NCBI RefSeq assembly: GCF_001431535.1 | Contig: NZ_LDJK01000074.1 | Coordinates: forward strand, 1 to 57,933 | DNA: 57,933 bases | From: Stenotrophomonas chelatiphaga | Lineage (GTDB): Bacteria; Pseudomonadota; Gammaproteobacteria; Xanthomonadales; Xanthomonadaceae | Reading direction: 5' to 3' | In this document: one piece after another, positions 18,106 to 26,263 of the stretch | Numbering within the stretch: the first letter of the stretch is position 1 | Layout: the number at the start of each line of letters is the position of its first letter | Notes under the pieces: model-generated | What the model was told of the DNA's origin: nothing | Seen by the model: the letters and a program-made list of their open reading frames with translations, nothing else | Database searches by the model: none | Translations under genes and position numbers: made by a program

Positions 18106-18162
18106 GTAGTGACGACCGCTGGTCGTCAACGTCTGCTCGGTAGTGACGATCGCTGGTCGTCA
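18106..18162 (+). repeat. Two direct GTAG REP elements
   Basis: GTAG-headed palindromes at 18106-18128 and 18140-18162 (TGACGACC…GGTCGTCA and TGACGATC…GGTCGTCA) in direct orientation, right after the pteridine reductase gene. They fill the gap before folK, with CGCTGCGCTCGCC-type REP spacer following at about 18171. Confidence 0.93.
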
Positions 18163-18205
18163 GCTCCTGCCGCTGCGCTCGCCGAGCATGGAGCCGCGCT
18201 GCCCT

Positions 18206-18703
18206 TCAATCGGCACCGGGCCCCAGTTCCACCACCTCGAAGGCATCGCCCACCTGGCGGTGGGCCCGCCACAGCGCATCCAGGGTCAGTCCACTGACCG
18301 GATCGACAAAGTCCGGCGCGATATCCGCCAGCGGTTTGATCACGAAGGCGTGCTTCAGTTCAGGGCGGGGAATCCGCAGATGTCCCGGCCCCTCCACGAT
18401 CAGGTCACCGTAGAACACCACGTCGATGTCCAGGGTCCGGTCGGAAAAGCGCGGACCACTGCGATCGCGCCCGTGCCGGTCTTCCAGCGCATGGGCCCAG
18501 GCATCAAGGGCCTCCAGCGGCATGTCGGTTTCAATGGCCACCGCATTGTTGAGGAACGCCGGGCCGTCAAAGCCCACTGCCGCCGTGCGATAGGCCGGAG
18601 AGACGGTGATGCTGCCGAAACGTTCGGCCAGGGCGGCCACGGCGGCATGCAGGTGGCGGCGGGGCTGGACATTGCTGCCCAGGCTGAGGAGCACGGTGGT
18701 CAT
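18206..18703 (-). CDS. folK: 2-amino-4-hydroxy-6-hydroxymethyldihydropteridine pyrophosphokinase
   Basis: Transfers pyrophosphate from ATP to hydroxymethyl-dihydropterin in folate synthesis. At 165 aa it is the typical size. Signature segments are VLLSLGSNVQPRRHL, the ATP/Mg motif SDRTLDIDVVFYGD, and the C-terminal PRPELKHAFVIKPLADIAP. The start is set at MTTVLLSLGSN (ATG 18703); ATG 18712 adds three residues. It stands alone, converging with a pteridine reductase gene and divergent from the Anbu-type peptidase gene. Confidence 0.95.
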   Translation of the reverse strand: MTTVLLSLGSNVQPRRHLHAAVAALAERFGSITVSPAYRTAAVGFDGPAFLNNAVAIETDMPLEALDAWAHALEDRHGRDRSGPRFSDRTLDIDVVFYGDLIVEGPGHLRIPRPELKHAFVIKPLADIAPDFVDPVSGLTLDALWRAHRQVGDAFEVVELGPGAD

Positions 18704-18789
18704 GCGGGTCATCGGGTGGCAGGGGGGAGGTAATGGCTTCATCACGGCATCACCCGTACCATTGGACCGCACTTGATGGGACGATGCCA

Positions 18790-19530
18790 ATGACTTATTG
18801 CGTCGGAATCGAGGTGGACGAGGGGCTGGTCTTTGCCGCCGACACCCGCACCAACGCGTCGGTGGACGATGTACGCGTCCACCGCAAGCTGCATGCCTTC
18901 GAATACCCTGGCGAGGCCGTGTTCGTGCTGATGGCCAGCGGCAACCTGGCGACCACCCAACTGCTGGTCTCACGCCTGCAGCGCGACGTGGAAGAGCAGC
19001 GCACGCCCAACCTGCGCAGCCTGCGCCACCTGTTCGAGGTCGCCGAGTATGTCGGCGCGCTGCTGGTGGACAGCCAGGTCAAATGCCGCGATGTGGAACA
19101 TGGTCACGACGGGGTGAACACCCAGGCGACGTTGATCCTCGGCGGACAGATCGCCGGCGAACGGCCCGGCCTCTACATGATCTATCCGCTTGGCAACGCC
19201 ATCTCCGCCTCGCCCGAAACGCCGTACCTGCAGATCGGTGAATCCAAGTACGGCAAGCCGATCCTGGACCGCATCATCCGCCCGCGCACGCGGTTGGACG
19301 ATGCCGCCCGCACCGCGGTGGTGTCGCTGGATTCCACCATCCGCTCGAACCTGTCGGTGGGCCTGCCGCTGGACCTTGCGCTGGTGCGCCGCGATGAGCT
19401 GCGGATCGGCGGACAGCTGCGCCTGAGTGGCGATTCGCCCTTGTATGCGGACATCCACCGCAACTGGGCGCACCGGCTGGAACAGGCAGTCGCCGCGCTG
19501 CCCCGCTTCCCGTGGGAGCAGCAGGCGTAG
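18790..19530 (+). CDS. Anbu-type proteasome-like peptidase (orphan)
   Basis: Predicted N-terminal-nucleophile hydrolase of the Anbu (ancestral beta subunit) branch of the proteasome superfamily, 246 aa. The ATG at 18790 is chosen because removal of Met exposes Thr1 of TYCVGIEVDEGLVFAAD. Asp17 and Lys32 then fall at the places of the proteasome catalytic Asp17/Lys33, followed by TRTNASVDD, a hallmark of Anbu. An upstream in-frame ATG (18784) would add Met-Pro and block that N-terminus. Anbu is normally encoded with an alpha-E protein, a permuted ATP-grasp protein and a transglutaminase-like protein; none is in this window, so the gene is an orphan here. Its cellular substrate is unknown. Confidence 0.9.
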   Translation: MTYCVGIEVDEGLVFAADTRTNASVDDVRVHRKLHAFEYPGEAVFVLMASGNLATTQLLVSRLQRDVEEQRTPNLRSLRHLFEVAEYVGALLVDSQVKCRDVEHGHDGVNTQATLILGGQIAGERPGLYMIYPLGNAISASPETPYLQIGESKYGKPILDRIIRPRTRLDDAARTAVVSLDSTIRSNLSVGLPLDLALVRRDELRIGGQLRLSGDSPLYADIHRNWAHRLEQAVAALPRFPWEQQA

Positions 19531-19573
19531 CCCGGTCCGGTGGCGCCTGGTCATGCCCGCCGCGGCAGCGGCT

Positions 19574-19596
19574 TGACGGCCAGCGGCCGTCACTAC
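19574..19596 (-). repeat. GTAG REP element overlapping the kinase stop codon
   Basis: Minus-strand GTAGTGACGGCC…GGCCGTCA element between two convergent genes. Its TAG at 19593-19595 is the stop codon of the hybrid kinase gene. Confidence 0.93.
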
Positions 19597-21110
19597 CCGT
19601 GTGTGCGCAGCGCCTTGGCCACCGAACGGAACACCTGCTGCATCTCCAGGGGTTTGCGCAGCACGTGCAGGGACACGCCCGCTGGCGCTTCCACAGGCGG
19701 CATGCAGGCCTCATCGCACAGCAGCAGGGCGGCGCCGCGGAACCCCCGCTGCGACAGCTCCGACAGCAGCGCGCCGGCAGTCAACAACTGCGCCCCGCCA
19801 TCCAGGATGACCAGCGCCGGCATGGCGTCGGCGGGCTCCACCGCCCGCAACGCGGCGGCACCATCGGACGCCAGTTGCAGCAGATAGCCTTGGCTGGACA
19901 AGGCATTTCCCAGCAACGACAGGCGGGTCGCTTCGGCATCCACCACCAGGATCGACTGCCCGGTGCCGGCCGCCATTGGCTGGATCGGCGGCTGCGGCAG
20001 TTCAGCCTGTTCGCTGGCCGGCAGGTGCAGGTCAAAGCGTGTTCCCTCGCCCGGTGCGCTGGTAACTGCGATGCGGCCGCCGCAGCTTTCCACGATCCGC
20101 TTGCAGGACACCAGGCCCAGCCCGGTGCCATCCGGCTTGGTGGTGAAGAACGGACTGAACAGCCTTTCCAGGGTGGGCGCATCCATGCCGATGCCGGAGT
20201 CGATCACGGAAATGACCAGCCATTGCCGTCCGTGGTGGAGACCACCAAGGTCCACGCGCAGGGTCAGCGTGCCGCCACCGGGCATCGCCTGCAGCGCGTT
20301 GAGTGCCAGGTTCAGCAGCACCTGCTGCAGCTCGGTGTAGTTGCCATCGACCGCCAGCGCGCCGCCCGCCGTCTCCACCTGCAGTTCGACGTCGCGGGGC
20401 AGCGTACCGCGCAGCAGCAACTGCACGGCCTCGAACAGGTGGTGAACCTTGACCCGCTCGCTGGGCCGGGGTGATCCGCGCACGAAGGACAGCATGGACT
20501 CGGCCATCTCGTGGCCGCGCCGCCCGCATTCGGCGATGACCTCGGCCATGTGCAGCAGTTGCGGATCCTGCGTGCGCACTTTGAGCAGCTCCGGCACGAT
20601 CAGCAAGGGCTGCAGGATGTTGCGAAGGTCATGGCTGAGGCCCGCCGCGAGCAGCGACAGGCTTTCCAGCCGCTGCGCCCGCATCAGCTCGCCTTCCACC
20701 CGCTGCCGTTCGCCCGTGGCCCGCGCATCGCGCACCGCGCGCGCGACCGCCGAAGGCAACCGCGCGGGGTGGTGCTTGAGGATGTAGTCGCTGGCGCCGC
20801 GTTGCAGTGCGGCCACCGCCGCGTCTTCGCCCAGCGTGCTGGACAGGAACAGGAACGGCACGTCCGGTTGCGCCTGGCGCACGATGTCCAGGGCCTGGAA
20901 ACCCGAAAAAGCGCCCATGTTCAGCTCGGCCAGCACCACGTCGGGCTGGAAGGCCTGCAGCGCAGCCAGCAGCTGGCCTTCTTCGTCAACGCGCTGGAAG
21001 CTTGCGCGCATGCCTGCGGCGAGGATCTGCGCAATGACGCGCTCGGCATCCTCAGGCACATCCTCGACCAGCAGGATACGCAGCTCGCCCGCCTCGGTTT
21101 TCACTGGCAT
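19593..21110 (-). CDS. REC-histidine kinase-REC hybrid two-component protein
   Basis: Soluble signalling protein of 505 aa with three parts. The N-terminal receiver (residues ~10-125, RILLVEDVPED … GASDYILK) has Glu62 (VVLAELNMG) where the phospho-accepting Asp should be. The kinase core has a His box (LAAGLSHDLRNILQPL, about residue 150), LLNLALNALQAMPGG, DSGIGMD and KPDGTGLGL. The C-terminal receiver (ILVVDAEATRLSL … LVILDGG … LRKPLEM) keeps an Asp and Lys. No membrane segment or sensor domain is visible, so input probably comes through the first receiver or a partner. The start is MPVKTEAGEL (ATG 21110). Its TAG stop lies inside a REP header. No cognate DNA-binding regulator is nearby. Confidence 0.86.
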   Translation of the reverse strand: MPVKTEAGELRILLVEDVPEDAERVIAQILAAGMRASFQRVDEEGQLLAALQAFQPDVVLAELNMGAFSGFQALDIVRQAQPDVPFLFLSSTLGEDAAVAALQRGASDYILKHHPARLPSAVARAVRDARATGERQRVEGELMRAQRLESLSLLAAGLSHDLRNILQPLLIVPELLKVRTQDPQLLHMAEVIAECGRRGHEMAESMLSFVRGSPRPSERVKVHHLFEAVQLLLRGTLPRDVELQVETAGGALAVDGNYTELQQVLLNLALNALQAMPGGGTLTLRVDLGGLHHGRQWLVISVIDSGIGMDAPTLERLFSPFFTTKPDGTGLGLVSCKRIVESCGGRIAVTSAPGEGTRFDLHLPASEQAELPQPPIQPMAAGTGQSILVVDAEATRLSLLGNALSSQGYLLQLASDGAAALRAVEPADAMPALVILDGGAQLLTAGALLSELSQRGFRGAALLLCDEACMPPVEAPAGVSLHVLRKPLEMQQVFRSVAKALRTHG

Positions 21111-21231
21111 GCTCACCCTGGCTCCCCACATTGCCGATCCCCCAGCACACTCCAGAACGCCGCCCCCACGCCGCACCACCACGACGCCCGCGAAGGGCGC
21201 GTGAAGCCACTATAGTCCAGGATCGCTGCTT

Positions 21232-21603
21232 TCAACCAACCGACTTGCGAAGTATCCGATCCATCGCTTCCCAGTCGACGCCCCGGGTCCCCCCGCTTGG
21301 CCCCGGCGCGGGCGCACGCCCATGGGAACGGGATCCGATGGAGAACACGGGCTGGCCGAACGTCCAGTAGGCGACCGAGCCGAGTGCCACCAGCGTGCCC
21401 ACCGCCACCAGGATCCTGCGCCAACTGACGGCCCCGGTAGCCGTTGGCGCCACCCCGCCTGCGGCGCCGGGGAGGGCCGTGTTGCCCAAGCGCACCGGCA
21501 GCAGCGCGCCTGTCTCGGCGGCACCAAGCGGGCGGGTCACGGCAATGGCCTGCAGGGGTATCGAGACAGCCGGGTCGGGCGCGCGGATCATCAGTCCATC
21601 CAT
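21232..21603 (-). CDS. Hypothetical single-pass membrane protein
   Basis: Not recognised. 123 aa from ATG 21603 (MDGLMIRAPDP); ATG 21591 is an alternative, and the open frame continues upstream without likely coding. An N-terminal ~60-residue Ala/Pro-rich part is followed by one hydrophobic helix (ILVAVGTLVALGSVAYW) and a short basic tail ending MDRILRKSVG. It lies between the hybrid kinase and BON genes on the same strand, but the ribosome site is weak. It could be a small membrane protein of this lineage; coding status is uncertain. Confidence 0.45.
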   Translation of the reverse strand: MDGLMIRAPDPAVSIPLQAIAVTRPLGAAETGALLPVRLGNTALPGAAGGVAPTATGAVSWRRILVAVGTLVALGSVAYWTFGQPVFSIGSRSHGRAPAPGPSGGTRGVDWEAMDRILRKSVG

Positions 21604-21661
21604 GAAGGAAGCCAGCGTGACAGTGCAGCAGTGCAGCCCCTGCCGTGCCAGAGCCAGAAAC

Positions 21662-21690
21662 GGCAAAGGCGCCCACAGCGGGCGCCTCTG
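21662..21690 (-). terminator. Terminator of the BON-domain gene
   Basis: Stem GGCGCCC / GGGCGCC (loop ACAGC), extended by flanking GGCAAA/CTGCC pairs. On the minus strand it is followed by TTTGCC, 27 bases past the BON stop. Confidence 0.6.
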
Positions 21691-21716
21691 CCTTTCCGTC
21701 ATGCCACCGCGCAGGA

Positions 21717-22094
21717 TTACTTCGACGCGGTGCTGGCGACCTTCAGCTGGGTGGAATCGACGCGGGTAACGCCCTTGATCCCCTTCGCCGTGTTGACCGC
21801 CTTGTCATGCTCGGCCTTGTTGGCCACGTTGCCCTTCAGGGTCACCACGCCGTTGACGGTGGTGACGTTGATATCGGTGGCCGGCACATTGCTGCTGACC
21901 GCCAGGTCACCCTTGACCTTGGTGGTGATCCACGTATCGGTCACTGGCTCGTTGGAGTCGTGGTTCGCCGCATGGGTGCGGTCGTGGGCCATCGTGGCGT
22001 CCTTCTTGGCCGGGTCGTTGGCCATGGCCAGCGGTGCAGCCAGCAGCATGCCCAGGCCAATGGTCGCGGTAAGCAGCTTGGAATTCGTCTTCAT
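21717..22094 (-). CDS. Exported BON-domain protein
   Basis: Small periplasmic protein of 125 aa with one BON domain, the fold of OsmY-type envelope-stress proteins that bind phospholipid or other envelope components. Signal peptide MKTNSKLLTATIGLGMLLA ending at APLAMAND; the domain runs from about residue 50 (VTDTWITTKVKGDL) to NVTTVNGVVTLKGNV and VKGITRVDS-like KGIKGVTRVDSTQLKV. The start at ATG 22094 has GAGGA eight bases upstream. A terminator follows the stop, so it is likely a single-gene unit. Stress regulation is likely by analogy but no promoter was identified. Confidence 0.88.
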   Translation of the reverse strand: MKTNSKLLTATIGLGMLLAAPLAMANDPAKKDATMAHDRTHAANHDSNEPVTDTWITTKVKGDLAVSSNVPATDINVTTVNGVVTLKGNVANKAEHDKAVNTAKGIKGVTRVDSTQLKVASTASK

Positions 22095-22266
22095 CGTACG
22101 GTCCTCCTCGTTGGTGGATGGAGTGTCCCGTAACAGGCGTCCAGCCGGCGTGCCGGTACCGTCATGCTGGGGTGAACCGAGATGCTGCATGCGACATCCG
22201 TTCATGTTTTGCACTCCGTGGACGAGCCGTTAGGCTGGTCACCCCCACCCCAACGCGGAGCGCCCC

Positions 22267-23304
22267 ATGCCTGTCGACCTGCAGGTTGCCCTGATCGGCT
22301 ATGGCCTTGCCGGGCGGGTTTTCCATGCGCCGCTGATCCAGCACACGCCGGGACTTACCCTGCACAGCGTGGTCAGTTCGCGTCGAGATGAACTGCGCCG
22401 CCACTTCACCGACGTGCACGTGCGCGCCGCGCCCACCGAGGCGCTGAAAGACCCCGCAGTGGATGCGGTGGTCATTGCAACGCCCAACGAACAGCACGCG
22501 CCGCTGGCCATCGCCGCATTGCGCGCAGGCAAGCACGTGCTGGTGGACAAGCCCTTCGCACTGGACACCGCGCAGGCGGAGACCGTGCTGCGTACCGCAG
22601 AGGAACACGCACGCGTGGTGACCGTGTTCCAGAACCGGCGTTTCGATGCGGACTTCCTTACGCTTCGGCAGCTGCTGGCCAGCGCCACTCTGGGTGACAT
22701 CGCCGAATGCCATTCGCACTTCGACCGCTTCCGCCCGCACGTGCGCGACCGCTGGCGCGAGCGCGACCAGCCTGGCGGTGGTCTGTGGTACGACCTCGGT
22801 CCGCACCTGCTTGACCAGATGCTGCAGCTGTTCGGTTGGCCGCAGGCGATCACCGCCGACCTGGATTGCCAGCGCGGCGAAGGCAGCACCGACTACCTGC
22901 ATGCCGTGCTGCACTACCCGCGCATGCGCGCCATCGTGCATGCGGGTTCGCTGGTGGCTGCCGCGGCGCCGCGCTTCACCGTGCATGGCAGCAAAGGCAG
23001 CTGGATCAAACACGGACTGGATGTGCAGGAAGCCCAGCTTGCCGCCGGCAAGGCACCCGGTGCGCCCGGCTGGGGCCTGGATCCGCACCATGGCGTCCAT
23101 TCGGCCTTCGATGCCGAGGGCCAGCTGCAGCACACCACCGTGGACAACCTGCCGGGCGACTACCGGAAGCTGTACAGCGCGTTCGCTGCAGCGATCAATG
23201 GCCAAGCGCCTGCCGAGGTCACCCCGCAACAGGCGGTGCAGCTGATGCAGCTGCTGGATGCGGGCCGCCTCAGTGCGCGCGAGCGCCGCACCATCGCACT
23301 GTAA
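22267..23304 (+). CDS. Gfo/Idh/MocA-family oxidoreductase
   Basis: NAD(P)-dependent sugar or polyol dehydrogenase-type enzyme of 345 aa. The N-terminal Rossmann fold has ALIGYGLAGRVFHAPLI and VIATPNEQHAPLAIAALRAG followed by KHVLVDKPFAL, the family's catalytic-Lys motif (usually EKP, here DKP). The second domain has GGGLWYDLGPHLLDQMLQLFG. It most resembles the YdgJ/YhhX subgroup. The substrate cannot be deduced. It converges with gnd across 45 bases holding a REP-like hairpin (TAGCGCCG…CGGCGCT, 23314-23337). Confidence 0.88.
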   Translation: MPVDLQVALIGYGLAGRVFHAPLIQHTPGLTLHSVVSSRRDELRRHFTDVHVRAAPTEALKDPAVDAVVIATPNEQHAPLAIAALRAGKHVLVDKPFALDTAQAETVLRTAEEHARVVTVFQNRRFDADFLTLRQLLASATLGDIAECHSHFDRFRPHVRDRWRERDQPGGGLWYDLGPHLLDQMLQLFGWPQAITADLDCQRGEGSTDYLHAVLHYPRMRAIVHAGSLVAAAAPRFTVHGSKGSWIKHGLDVQEAQLAAGKAPGAPGWGLDPHHGVHSAFDAEGQLQHTTVDNLPGDYRKLYSAFAAAINGQAPAEVTPQQAVQLMQLLDAGRLSARERRTIAL

Positions 23305-23349
23305 AGGTCCGGGTAGCGCCGGGCATCGCACGGCGCTGCACCATGGCGA

Positions 23350-24255
23350 TCAGATCTTCTTGATCGCGTGGCCGCCGAACTCGTTGCGCATCGCCGCCAG
23401 CAGGCGGTCGCTGAAGCTGTTGGACTGGCGCGAACGCAGCCGCTCCAGCAGCGCCAGCGTGATCACCGGCGCAGGCACGTCCAGCGCGATGGCCTCGGCC
23501 ACGGTCCAGCGGCCCTCGCCGGAATCCTCCACGTAGGGCGCAATGCCGTCCAGCGCCGGATTGCGCTGCAGCGCCTGTGCGCTCAGGTCCAGCAGCCAGG
23601 AACGCACCACGCTGCCGTGCCGCCATACCTCGGCAACCTGGCCCAGGTCGAGTTCCATCTCTTCCTTCCGCTCCATCAGCGCGAAGCCTTCGGCATAGGC
23701 CTGCATCATTCCGTACTCGATGCCGTTGTGGATCATCTTGGTGTAGTGCCCTGCCCCACTCGGCCCCACCCGGGCCCAGCCGCGGTCGGCAGCCGGCGCG
23801 AGCGCCTGGAACACCGTCGCCAACTGCTCCACGGCGGCCGCATCGCCGCCGATCATCAGGCTGTAGCCCTCCTGCAGCCCCCACACCCCGCCACTGGTGC
23901 CGCAGTCCAGGTAGAAGATGTCATCGTCAGCCAACGAACGCGCGCGGCGCACGGAATCCTGGTAGTTGGAGTTGCCGCCATCGATCACCACATCGCCTTC
24001 GGCGAGATGCGGGACCAGCTGCGCCAACGTCTGGTCGACGGTATCGCCGGCCGGCACCATCAGCCACACCACGCGCGGTACCGGCAGGGCGGCGACCGCC
24101 TCGGCCAGCGTGGCGAACACCTCCAGGCCGGACTCCGCCGCGCGCGCGCGCGCCGCTTCCATCGGGTCATGCCCTACCACGCGGTGGCCGCCACGCTGCA
24201 GCCGCTGGGCCATGTTCGCGCCCATCCGGCCGAGGCCGATCATTGCGATATCCAT
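23350..24255 (-). CDS. gnd: 6-phosphogluconate dehydrogenase, short (YqeC/GndA-type)
   Basis: Oxidatively decarboxylates 6-phosphogluconate to ribulose-5-P. At 301 aa it is the short form, not the ~470-aa Gnd. Motifs: IGLGRMGANMAQRL, VIDGGNSNYQDS, DCGTSGGVWGLQEGYSLMI and the active-site GPSGAGHYTKMIHNGIEYGM. ATG 24255 has AAAGG upstream and is used; a GTG at 24264 would overlap the preceding stop as GTGA. No glucose-6-P dehydrogenase or lactonase gene is near. It is downstream of two exported proteins and may be co-transcribed with them, an odd partnership. Confidence 0.92.
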   Translation of the reverse strand: MDIAMIGLGRMGANMAQRLQRGGHRVVGHDPMEAARARAAESGLEVFATLAEAVAALPVPRVVWLMVPAGDTVDQTLAQLVPHLAEGDVVIDGGNSNYQDSVRRARSLADDDIFYLDCGTSGGVWGLQEGYSLMIGGDAAAVEQLATVFQALAPAADRGWARVGPSGAGHYTKMIHNGIEYGMMQAYAEGFALMERKEEMELDLGQVAEVWRHGSVVRSWLLDLSAQALQRNPALDGIAPYVEDSGEGRWTVAEAIALDVPAPVITLALLERLRSRQSNSFSDRLLAAMRNEFGGHAIKKI

Positions 24256-24260
24256 CTGTT

Positions 24261-25553
24261 TCACCTTTGCGTTGAGGAACCGCGGACGGCATCGCCACCG
24301 GGTCCGGAATCAGAAGTCAGGCTGCCTGGCATCCCGGTCGCCGCGCAGTGGCGCAACTGCGCCTGCTGCCAGCGCCGGTACAGCGTGGTATGCAGATTGT
24401 GCACCGTCAGCTCCACCGTGAACGGCGTGCGTGGATTGCGGTCCAGCAGGCGTGCGACATGGAAGCCGATGGGCTTTATACCGCGCGGGTGCACGAAGAT
24501 CAGGAACTGCCGGTAGAACGGATCGTCCAGCACGCCATCCATGCGCGCCACCAGCGCTGCCTCATCATCGGTGAGCGATGCGCGCAGGGAGGGATCCTGA
24601 TCGGCCAGCAGTCGTTCGAAGAAGCGCACCCCGCGCCGCGGCAGCTGCCGGGACAGTTCCCAGAGTTCCCGGTTGCGCTGGTCGTACCAGCCGAATCCAC
24701 CGTGCCGGCGCAGCGCGTCGGCCGCCTCCGCGCCCACGTCCACCACGATGAAATTCTCGGCCTGGTTGTTCAGGTCGTCCAGCGTTTCCCGGCCGAGCGC
24801 GTGGGTGATGTAACCCGGCGCCCCCATGAAGGCCTGCCGGCCCATCGCCGAGGTGCGCACGGCCTTGCCGTCGGCGAACAGTTCGCCCGCGTGCGCGCCG
24901 AGCAGGATGCTGTCGGTGTCATGCAGGCCGAGGAAGGTGCCGATGCCGAGTTCATCGTGGTCGAACGCAGTGTCGAACGAGGCATCCCCGTGCAGTTCGC
25001 GCTGGGTGGCCAGTTGGGCGACCTGGCGGCCGACGCCGCATTCGCTGCGCACCTTGCCGGTGTAGAAAGTTGCCAGCGCCTGGCTGTTGCTGGCCGCAGG
25101 CTGGTACCCCCGCCCCAGGCTGCGCGTACGCTGCCAGCCCTGCGCCTGTGCCCCGCGCGCGCCGAAACCGATCCAGCCGAGCTGCAGCCCGGAGAACCGA
25201 TAGCCCGGATTGCTTTCCAGCGCGCGCGCCGCACGCCGCGCTGCTTCGCCCACCCGCATCGCGTAGGCGCAGACACTGGCCGGGTCGTCCAGCAGGCGCT
25301 GCATGAATTCCGCGCGCTCGGCAGGCTTCCAGTCGCGCGGAAGCGTGGCGCGCAGATCGCCCTGCGCGTGCGCCTGCCGTAGATCCTCGCGGGTACAGAC
25401 GGGGCCGCCGTGCACATCGGGCACCGCCACCGCAGCCGACGCGAATCGCCATCCCAGACGCTCCAGCAGCCCCTGCGTGCAATCCGGCGCGGCCGACAGC
25501 GCCGTCCCCGGAAGGACCAGCAGGGCCCCCAGCAGCGCAGCGACTGCGCGCAT
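24261..25553 (-). CDS. Exported protein of unknown function
   Basis: Not recognised. 430 aa with a clear signal peptide (MRAVAALLGALLVLPGTALS). Notable segments are YRFSGLQLGWIGFGARGAQ, SECGVGRQVAQLATQRELHG, DTAFDHDELGIGTFLGLHD, ENFIVVDVG and, near the C-terminus, FVHPRGIKPIGFHVARLL and FTVELTVHNLHTTLYRR. The isolated Cys, His and Asp in these conserved-looking blocks could form a thiol-hydrolase triad, but this is only a guess. It starts two bases after the DUF2242 lipoprotein gene ends and runs into gnd, so it belongs to a three-gene unit. Confidence 0.7.
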   Translation of the reverse strand: MRAVAALLGALLVLPGTALSAAPDCTQGLLERLGWRFASAAVAVPDVHGGPVCTREDLRQAHAQGDLRATLPRDWKPAERAEFMQRLLDDPASVCAYAMRVGEAARRAARALESNPGYRFSGLQLGWIGFGARGAQAQGWQRTRSLGRGYQPAASNSQALATFYTGKVRSECGVGRQVAQLATQRELHGDASFDTAFDHDELGIGTFLGLHDTDSILLGAHAGELFADGKAVRTSAMGRQAFMGAPGYITHALGRETLDDLNNQAENFIVVDVGAEAADALRRHGGFGWYDQRNRELWELSRQLPRRGVRFFERLLADQDPSLRASLTDDEAALVARMDGVLDDPFYRQFLIFVHPRGIKPIGFHVARLLDRNPRTPFTVELTVHNLHTTLYRRWQQAQLRHCAATGMPGSLTSDSGPGGDAVRGSSTQR

Positions 25554-25555
25554 GC

Positions 25556-26143
25556 TCAGCGCAGCCCGTCGTCCGTGCTGTCGGTCGGTGGTGGATCCGC
25601 TGCGGGCACGGGCGCCGTTGCCGGCGCAGCCACCACCGGCAGGTACTGCTGCAGCCGCTGGAAGAACCGGCCGTAGAAATCGCCGTCCTGCACCGTGCTG
25701 CTGGCGACCTTCACCAGCGAATCGTCATTGCTGCCGAACGGCAACGACACCGAGCCCAGCGCGCCTACGCCGACACTGGCCGAGGTCGGACTCTTCTTCA
25801 ACGCGTAACGGTCCTGCACCGCGCTGATGAACACCAGCGCCTGCTCACCGCGTGGCGCACAGGAAATACGCAGCACCAGCTGTTCGTGGTCGTCATCGCG
25901 GGGCTGGAAATTCTTGCTGCCTTCCACGCCGGTCCCGTCGGCACGGGCGATCGCATAGCCCTGGCTGAGCAGGGTGCGCCGGGCGGCCTCGCAGGCCTCG
26001 GCGGCGGAGCCATCGACGGTGCGCGAATACATGTCACCGGAGTCGAAGGATTCGCGCAGCAACGTACTGTCGGCCGCACGTCCACCACAGCCGGACAGGC
26101 CGGCCATCAGCAACACGGGAGTAAGGAAGACCGCAGTCCGCAT
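25556..26143 (-). CDS. DUF2242-family lipoprotein
   Basis: Outer-envelope lipoprotein of unknown role, 195 aa. The signal peptide MRTAVFLTPVLLMAGLSGC ends in a lipobox LSGC. The body carries the DUF2242 pattern: SFDSGDMYSRTVDGSAAEAC, GTGVEGSKNFQPRDDDHEQL, VFISAVQDRYALKKSP and DGDFYGRFFQRLQQYL, with a Pro/Ala-rich tail. The start at 26143 is preferred over the ATG two codons upstream because CAGGA is then correctly spaced. It is the first gene of the unit with the exported unknown protein and gnd. Confidence 0.8.
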   Translation of the reverse strand: MRTAVFLTPVLLMAGLSGCGGRAADSTLLRESFDSGDMYSRTVDGSAAEACEAARRTLLSQGYAIARADGTGVEGSKNFQPRDDDHEQLVLRISCAPRGEQALVFISAVQDRYALKKSPTSASVGVGALGSVSLPFGSNDDSLVKVASSTVQDGDFYGRFFQRLQQYLPVVAAPATAPVPAADPPPTDSTDDGLR

Positions 26144-26263
26144 GGACATTCCTGCACAGATTGACTCAGCGCAGCATAGCGCGCCTGGCGTAAGCGGCAG
26201 GTTTACAGCCGTGGCGCGATGCTCGGCACCGCGCTACGGGTTGGTGCGGGTTCAGCACCCGCC

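Noticed and set aside
18784..18789. Upstream ATG for the Anbu gene
   Set aside because: It would place Met-Pro before the Met-Thr and prevent exposure of the catalytic Thr; the second ATG gives the correct N-terminus.
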